Part shown: piece by piece, positions 1 to 4,129 of the stretch | How positions within the stretch are numbered: position 1 is the stretch's first letter | How the letters are laid out: each line of letters begins with the position of its first letter | DNA from: JBGPLH01 sp041486365 [NCBI: Thermodesulfobacteriota bacterium] | Lineage (GTDB): Bacteria > JAUYMQ01 | Length of the DNA: 7,687 bases | Reading direction: 5' to 3' | NCBI GenBank assembly: GCA_041486365.1 | Contig: JBGPLH010000149.1 | Location: 1 to 7,687 of the forward strand | The notes under the pieces: model-generated | What the model was told of the DNA's origin: nothing | The model's database searches: none | The model's input: only the letters and a program-made list of their open reading frames with translations | Made by a program: the position numbers and the translations under genes

Positions 1-8
1 CCCGCTGG

Positions 9-788
9 TTACTCCGCCGTCACGTAGGCGCCCGACGCGCCGCCGTCGACCAGGAACGTCGCCCCGTTCACGTAGGCCGAATCGTCGGACGCGAGGAAGA
101 GCGCGGCCGACGCGACCTCGTCCGCTTCGGCCAGTCTCCCCATCGGGAGATGCACCAGCCGCCGCGCCCGCGCCTTCGGATCGGCCAGCAGCGGCGCGAG
201 GAGCGGCGTGTTCACCGGCCCCGGGCACAGCGCATTGGCGCGGATGTTCCGGCGCGCGAACTCGATGGCGATCTCGCGGGTCATCGCGACGACGCCTCCC
301 TTGGAAGCCGTGTACGCCGTCTGCGACGTGGCCGAGCCCATCACGGCCACGAAGGACGCCGTGTTGATCACCACGCCACCCCCCGCGCGCAGGAGCGCCG
401 GGATCCCGTGCTTGCAGCCGAGGAAGACGCCCTTGAGATTCACCGCGATCACGCGGTCGAAGACCGCCTCGTCGGTGTCGAGGACCGATCCGTCCTCGTC
501 GGGGAAGATGCCGGCGTTGTTGAAGAGGATGTGCACCGCGCCGAACTCCTTCTCGGCGAAGGCCACCATCGCCTTCACGTCGGCGCCGCGGCTCACGTCG
601 GCCGTGGTCGCGGCGGCCGCGCCGCCGGCCGCGCGGATCTCCTCCGCCGTTTCCTTCGCCGCCTTCTCCTTCACGTCCACGACGACGATCTTGGCACCCT
701 CGCGCGCGAACAGGCGCGCCGACTCGCGCCCGATCCCTCCGCCCGCGCCGGTGATCAGCGCCACCCTGTCCTTCAGCCTTCCCGCCAT
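9..788 (-). CDS. Short-chain dehydrogenase/reductase (classical SDR, probably NAD-dependent)
   Basis: Cytosolic oxidoreductase of the classical SDR family, 259 residues, the normal length for the family. Visible motifs are the cofactor glycine motif TGAGGGIG at residues 13-20, Asp38 at the end of the second beta strand (VVVD, favouring NAD over NADP), NNAG at 90-93, Asn117, catalytic Ser145, Tyr159 and Lys163 (YTASK), the CPGPVNTP segment at 188-195, and a C-terminal LVDGG. The catalytic tetrad N-S-Y-K is therefore complete. The ATG at 788 is preceded by a G-rich run (GGGGG). An ATG slightly upstream runs at once into a stop, so this start is secure. It is the last gene seen in the cluster with the gamma-glutamyl ligase and hydrolase, 27 bases behind the latter. 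Context suggests a role in oxidising or reducing an intermediate or product of amine breakdown, but SDR substrates cannot be read from sequence. The TAA stop is at 9-11. Confidence 0.95.
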   Translation of the reverse strand: MAGRLKDRVALITGAGGGIGRESARLFAREGAKIVVVDVKEKAAKETAEEIRAAGGAAAATTADVSRGADVKAMVAFAEKEFGAVHILFNNAGIFPDEDGSVLDTDEAVFDRVIAVNLKGVFLGCKHGIPALLRAGGGVVINTASFVAVMGSATSQTAYTASKGGVVAMTREIAIEFARRNIRANALCPGPVNTPLLAPLLADPKARARRLVHLPMGRLAEADEVASAALFLASDDSAYVNGATFLVDGGASGAYVTAE

Positions 789-808
789 CTCAAGCCCCCA
801 TCGCCTCG

Positions 809-826
809 CAATAAGTCAATAAGTCA
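809..826. repeat. 8-base tandem duplication across the hydrolase stop codon
   Basis: The plus strand reads CAATAAGT twice in succession (809-816 and 817-824), followed by CA, giving 18 bases of perfect period 8. On the coding (minus) strand the stop codon TGA (818-816) of the PuuD-like gene lies at the repeat junction. Removing one copy would restore a reading frame continuing for six more residues (C-E-A-M-G-A) to a TGA one base before the SDR start codon. The repeat is seen directly; that it is a recent duplication is inference. Confidence 0.85.
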
Positions 827-1529
827 TGCCTGACCCCGATACGAGCGCCGCGAAGAGCCGTCCCTGCGGCGCCTCTCCGAACTGCATCTCCGGGTGCCAC
901 TGCACGCCGAGGCACCAGGGGTGCCGGCGGTGCTCCACGCCCTCGATCACCCCGTCCTCCGCCCAGGCCACCGCTTCGAGATCGGGCGCAATCCGATCGA
1001 TCGCCTGGTGGTGCCAGGAGCAGGCGTCCACCGCCGTCTCCTTGAGGATGCCCGCGAGACGGGTCCCCGGCGCCACGCGCACGTGGTGCCGGCTCGCCTC
1101 CCGCGGCGGCAACCGGTGCGAGACCTGCTCGCCGAACTCGTCGGGGATGTGCTCGTGGAGCGTGCCGCCGCAGACGACGTTCAGCACCTGGACCCCGCGG
1201 CAGATACAGAGGATCGGCAGCGCCGGGCGGGCCAGCGCGTGGCGCAGGAGCCCGAACTCGAAGGCGTCCCGCTCCTCCGACACGCTGTAGATCGTCTCGT
1301 GGGGCTCACCGCCGTAGTGTCCGGGATCGATGTCACCGCCGCCGGCGAGGATCAGCGCGTCCATCGCGTCGAGCAACACCTCGGGCGAGTCATTCCCCGG
1401 CGGAAGGATCACGGGAACCGCGCCCGCCGCGCGGATGGCGTCCACGTAGCCGCAGGGGAGCGAGAACTGGGGAATGGCCTTCGCGTCCCGGGCGTAAGAT
1501 GTGATCCCGACGATCCTCGGCCGCGCCAA
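816..1529 (-). CDS. Gamma-glutamyl-gamma-aminobutyrate hydrolase-like protein (peptidase C26, PuuD-like class I GATase)
   Basis: Cytosolic hydrolase expected to cut the gamma-glutamyl amide bond, releasing glutamate; in the putrescine pathway the substrate is gamma-glutamyl-GABA. The 237-residue protein is slightly shorter than E. coli PuuD (about 254). Visible motifs are the opening strand RIVGIT at 5-10, the oxyanion-region loop LAGGGDIDP at 61-69, the nucleophile elbow ILCICRGVQ with nucleophile Cys110, and the WHPE motif with catalytic His212 and Glu214. The triad is complete. Residue 108, two before the nucleophile, is Cys where family members usually have Gly or Ala. The start is a TTG at 1529. 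No earlier start is possible because an in-frame TGA (stop of the upstream ligase) lies one codon before it, and the first beta strand begins at residue 5. A GAGAGGG about 8 bases upstream can serve as ribosome site. The stop codon lies inside an 8-base tandem repeat. Confidence 0.93.
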   Translation of the reverse strand: MARPRIVGITSYARDAKAIPQFSLPCGYVDAIRAAGAVPVILPPGNDSPEVLLDAMDALILAGGGDIDPGHYGGEPHETIYSVSEERDAFEFGLLRHALARPALPILCICRGVQVLNVVCGGTLHEHIPDEFGEQVSHRLPPREASRHHVRVAPGTRLAGILKETAVDACSWHHQAIDRIAPDLEAVAWAEDGVIEGVEHRRHPWCLGVQWHPEMQFGEAPQGRLFAALVSGSGMTY

Positions 1530-1536
1530 CGCTCAC
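1527..1536 (-). other. Ligase-hydrolase gene junction, same frame (TGA-GCG-TTG)
   Basis: On the minus strand the ligase stop TGA (1535-1533), one codon GCG and the hydrolase TTG start (1529-1527) follow one another in one reading frame. The short gap implies co-transcription and probably translation coupled by reinitiation. A purine-rich GAGAGGG lies at 1544-1538 inside the last ligase codons. Confidence 0.85.
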
Positions 1537-2930
1537 GCCCTCTCGAGGAAACGGCGGCGCTCCCAGGTGGTCACCACCTCGTCGAACTTGCGCTGCTCGG
1601 TGCGGGCGAAGTGAAGGAGGTGCTCGACCACGTCCGGCCCGAAGGCCTCCCGGAATAGATCCGAGCCCTCGAAGGCCTGGATGGCCTCCGGCAGCGTGGC
1701 GGGAATGGAATCCAGATCAGCGGCCGCGTAGGCATCGCCGCGGAACATGGGCGGCGGCTCGATCTTCTTTTCGATGCCGTCCAGGCCCGCCGCGAGGGTG
1801 GCCGCGAAGGCCAGGTAGGGGTTCGCGTCGGCGCCCGGCATGCGGCACTCGACGCGCAGCGACGGGCCGCGCCCCACGATCCGGAAACCCACGGTGCGAT
1901 TGTCCATCGCCCAGGCAATCCGCGTCGGCGCGAAGGTGCCCGCGCGGTATCTCTTGTAGGAGTTGACGTAGGGCGCGAACAGGAGCGTGGAGGCCTTCGC
2001 GTGCCGGATGAGTCCGCCGAGCCACCACCGGAAAATCTCCGGGAAGCTCTGCGCGTCTCCCTTCCCCGCCGGGCCTCCCGCGAACAGAGGCTCGTCCTTG
2101 TCCAGCGATCGGAGGCTCGAGTGCAGGTGCATCGACGAGCCGGCGTAGCGCTCGTCCAACTTCGCCATGAAGGTGATCGCCAGCCCCTGCCGCATCGCGA
2201 TCTCCTTGGCGCCCTGCTTGTAGATCACGTGACGGTCGGCCATCTCGAGGAAATCGGAGTATTCGAGGTTGATCTCGTGCTGGCCGGGCCCCCACTCCCC
2301 CTTCGAGAACTCGACGGGCACCCCGGAGGATTCCATTTCGTTCCGGATGGCCCCGACGACCGGCTCGGCCTTCGTTCCCTGCAGCGTGTGGTAGTCCTCG
2401 ACGTACCAGCCGAAGGGCTCGAGGCTGTCGAACCCCTTCTGGAAGGCCGTCTCGTAGGTTTCCCGCAGGATGAAGAACTCCAGCTCCGATCCACCCATGG
2501 CCCGGAGGCCCCGCGCGGCGGCGCGATCGATCTGCTTGCGGAGGATCGATCGGGGCGCCACCGGCACCGGCTGGTCCCGCTCCTCCTCCAGCACGTCGCA
2601 GATCACGATCGCGGTTCGCTCGAGCCAGGCGGCGCGGCGAAGCGTCGTCAAGTCGGGGATGCACCGCACGTCGCCGTAACCGTCGGCCCAGGACGCGAAG
2701 CGGTAGCCCGGGACGGGATCCATCTCCATGTCGCAGGCGAGGAGGTAATCGCAGGCGTGCATCCCGTGGCCGAGGATCTGCTCGAGGAAGAAGCGGCCGG
2801 TGATCCGCTTGCCGACGAGGCGTCCATAGAGGTCGGGAAAGACGGCGAGGACCGTGTCGATCTCGCCCCGGCGGATGAGGGCCCGGAGCTCGTTCTCGGA
2901 GAGGCGGCCGCGGGGCTCGGTGTAGTCCAT
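1533..2930 (-). CDS. Glutamine synthetase-fold gamma-glutamylamide synthetase (PuuA-like)
   Basis: ATP-dependent ligase of the glutamine synthetase superfamily, 465 residues from the ATG at 2930, close to PuuA (about 470). Metal and substrate residues are present in order: Glu149 and Glu151 in GSELEFF, Glu212 in GEWGPGQHE with Glu219, His268/His270 in SSMHLHSS, NSYKRY at 323-328, Arg345 and Arg350, and the Arg359-Glu361-Arg363 triplet followed by NPYLAFAA. The N-terminal segment DLYGRLVGKR (33-42) is of the type seen in gamma-glutamylamide synthetases and replaces the ammonium-site DGSS loop of true GlnA. The flap Glu of GlnA (E327) is Phe333 here. These changes, and the hydrolase directly downstream, suggest that it joins glutamate to an amine rather than ammonia; the amine is unknown. 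The open frame extends to 3074, but the extra 48 residues are Arg/Pro-rich and look non-coding. AGAAAGG sits 5 bases before the chosen ATG. It is first gene of the cluster and may control its expression with the intergenic region. Confidence 0.93.
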   Translation of the reverse strand: MDYTEPRGRLSENELRALIRRGEIDTVLAVFPDLYGRLVGKRITGRFFLEQILGHGMHACDYLLACDMEMDPVPGYRFASWADGYGDVRCIPDLTTLRRAAWLERTAIVICDVLEEERDQPVPVAPRSILRKQIDRAAARGLRAMGGSELEFFILRETYETAFQKGFDSLEPFGWYVEDYHTLQGTKAEPVVGAIRNEMESSGVPVEFSKGEWGPGQHEINLEYSDFLEMADRHVIYKQGAKEIAMRQGLAITFMAKLDERYAGSSMHLHSSLRSLDKDEPLFAGGPAGKGDAQSFPEIFRWWLGGLIRHAKASTLLFAPYVNSYKRYRAGTFAPTRIAWAMDNRTVGFRIVGRGPSLRVECRMPGADANPYLAFAATLAAGLDGIEKKIEPPPMFRGDAYAAADLDSIPATLPEAIQAFEGSDLFREAFGPDVVEHLLHFARTEQRKFDEVVTTWERRRFLERA

Positions 2931-3056
2931 GGCCGCCTTTCTAGCACGCCGGGAGGCGGGCGGGAAAGGGCGCCACGGCACGACATTCGGGATCGCCCTG
3001 CGGACTCTTCGGTGCGGCATGCTCGCGCGCTCGGCGGGTCGCGGCAGGAACGTGCG

Positions 3057-3123
3057 TGCCCCGTGCCCGCGCACAAGGGCTTGAGTCGCCCCGCTGCGCA
3101 GGCGAGCACGCGAGCACGGGGCA
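3057..3123. repeat. Perfect 10-base inverted repeat, arms 47 bases apart
   Basis: TGCCCCGTGC at 3057-3066 is the exact reverse complement of GCACGGGGCA at 3114-3123. The arms cannot be extended without mismatch on either side. They lie in the divergent intergenic region, 74 to 140 bases before the TPR gene. They could be paired operator half-sites or the foot of a weak stem, but in such G+C-rich DNA a match of this length can also occur by chance. Confidence 0.5.
3102..3117. repeat. 8-base tandem direct repeat in the intergenic region
   Basis: GCGAGCAC occurs twice back to back (3102-3109, 3110-3117). A near match on the opposite strand, ATGCTCGC, lies at 3019-3026. The second copy overlaps the right arm of the 10-base inverted repeat. 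Function unknown; it could be a regulator binding site or slippage product. Confidence 0.5.
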
Positions 3124-3196
3124 TTTGAAAAGCTCTCCGATGACGAAGGCCGGCGGTCCGGGGAGCGTTTGCCTCGGTCGCCGCGGCTGTGGCTAA

Positions 3197-4129
3197 ATGG
3201 AAGAGTTCCCGCCGGCCGCTGCCTGCTCCCCCGAGGGCCCCTTGAACCAGCCCGTCTCCCTCGCGCTCCGAATCGCGCTCATCGCCGTCCTCGTCGGCTT
3301 CACGCTCCCGCGACTGGCCCGGGCCCACGCGGGCATCGCCGAGGAGATGCGCGAGGTCAATGCGCGGCTCGCGACGCGTCCGGGCGACGCTGCGCTCGTT
3401 CTTCGCCGCGGGGAGCTGCATCGCATCCTGGGTGACTATCCGGCGGCCCGGGCCGACTACGAGCGCGCAAGGCGTCTCGATCCCGATCTCGCGGCCGTGG
3501 ACCTGTGCCTGGGGACGATGCTCCTGGACGCGGGCCGCCCTGCGGAGGCCCTGCGCGCGCTGGATCGGTTCCTCGCGCGGGAGCCCGCTCACGCCGGGGG
3601 GTTCGCCGCGCGGGGCCGGGCCAGGCTGGCTCTCGGCGATCCCGCCGCCGCGGCGCAGGACTTCACGCGGGCGATCAATCATTCCCGCTCAGACGCTCCG
3701 CCTCGCCCCGATCTCTACCTCGACCGGGCCCGCTCCCTCGCCTCCCTCGGCGGCGCTCGCGTGGACGAGGCGATCCGCGGACTGGACGAGGGGATCGCGC
3801 GCCTGGGCGATCCGGTCTCCCTGGAGCTCCGCGCCATCGATCTCGAGATCCGCCGCCACCGCGTGGACGCCGCCCTCGCCCGGGTCGATCGAATCGCCGC
3901 GCGATCTCCTCGCCAGGAGGCCTGGCTCGCGCGCAGGGGCGGGATCCTCGATCGCGCCGGGAGGAAAGTCGAGGCGCGCGCTGCCTACGCGCGGGCGCTC
4001 GACGCGATCAGTGCGCTGCCGCCGGCGCGACGCCGCACGCGGGCGTCGGTCCGGCTGGAGGCGGAGATCGCGGCGTCGCTGGCGCGACTGGAGGCCCCCG
4101 GGCCGCGGCGGGAGGCGCGAGCGCCATGA
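3197..4129 (+). CDS. Exported tetratricopeptide-repeat (TPR) protein
   Basis: A 310-residue TPR protein with an export signal; TPR arrays are protein-interaction scaffolds and give no reaction. A hydrophobic stretch at residues 21-39 ends in LARA before HAG, so cleavage after Ala43 is likely and no other membrane segment is seen. Helical repeats follow at about 64-97, 98-131, 132-165 and 171-205, with weaker units at 206-238 and 239-272; typical TPR positions are visible, for example GDYPAARADYERARRLDPD. The C-terminus is Arg/Ala-rich. The frame opens exactly at the ATG (a TAA directly precedes it), but that ATG has no ribosome site and gives an acidic N-terminus. A TTG at 3242, four bases after GAGGG, would give a better signal peptide and a 295-residue protein. 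Its TGA overlaps the phosphatase ATG (ATGA), so the two are probably coupled and may work together in the envelope. I recognise no named family beyond TPR. Confidence 0.88.
   Translation: MEEFPPAAACSPEGPLNQPVSLALRIALIAVLVGFTLPRLARAHAGIAEEMREVNARLATRPGDAALVLRRGELHRILGDYPAARADYERARRLDPDLAAVDLCLGTMLLDAGRPAEALRALDRFLAREPAHAGGFAARGRARLALGDPAAAAQDFTRAINHSRSDAPPRPDLYLDRARSLASLGGARVDEAIRGLDEGIARLGDPVSLELRAIDLEIRRHRVDAALARVDRIAARSPRQEAWLARRGGILDRAGRKVEARAAYARALDAISALPPARRRTRASVRLEAEIAASLARLEAPGPRREARAP

Larger units (their letters stand above)
2931..3196. promoter_or_regulatory. Divergent intergenic region between the amine-utilisation and exported-protein clusters
   Basis: These 266 bases separate two divergently transcribed genes and must carry the promoters for both, since no other gap upstream of either cluster exists in the window. 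The stretch is G+C-rich apart from a small A/T-rich patch around 3123-3131 (containing TTGAAA at 3125-3130) and CTTTCTA at 2937-2943. No -10 box at a suitable distance from TTGAAA is visible, no Pho box pair (CTGTCAT-type) is seen, and no sigma-54 element is seen. It holds a 10-base inverted repeat and an 8-base tandem repeat, listed separately. No credible small ORF was found in it. Confidence 0.6.

Noticed and set aside
150-833. Two overlapping plus-strand frames opposite the SDR gene
   Set aside because: Composition is Arg/His- or Ser/Thr/Pro-rich with no motifs, and the minus-strand SDR has a full catalytic set.
2931-3074. N-terminal 48-residue extension of the glutamine synthetase-like gene
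   Set aside because: Arg/Pro-rich with no family match. The ATG at 2930 has a ribosome site and gives the normal family length.
2001-3128. A 375-codon plus-strand frame opposite the ligase gene
   Set aside because: Charged, domain-free translation that shadows the ligase codons; no ribosome site or family resemblance.
3121-3196. Possible sigma-70 promoter based on TTGAAA at 3125-3130
   Set aside because: No acceptable -10 hexamer lies 16-18 bases downstream, where the sequence is GGCCGGCGG-like.
2931-3196. Pho box expected ahead of a phosphatase operon
   Set aside because: No pair of CTGTCAT-like 7-mers was found on either strand, so phosphate-starvation control is not supported by the sequence.
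3505-4125. Upstream extension of the phosphatase frame (207 codons inside the TPR gene)
   Set aside because: The translation is Arg/Gly/Pro-rich and low in complexity, and the TPR frame there is clearly coding. The signal peptide begins at the ATG at 4126.
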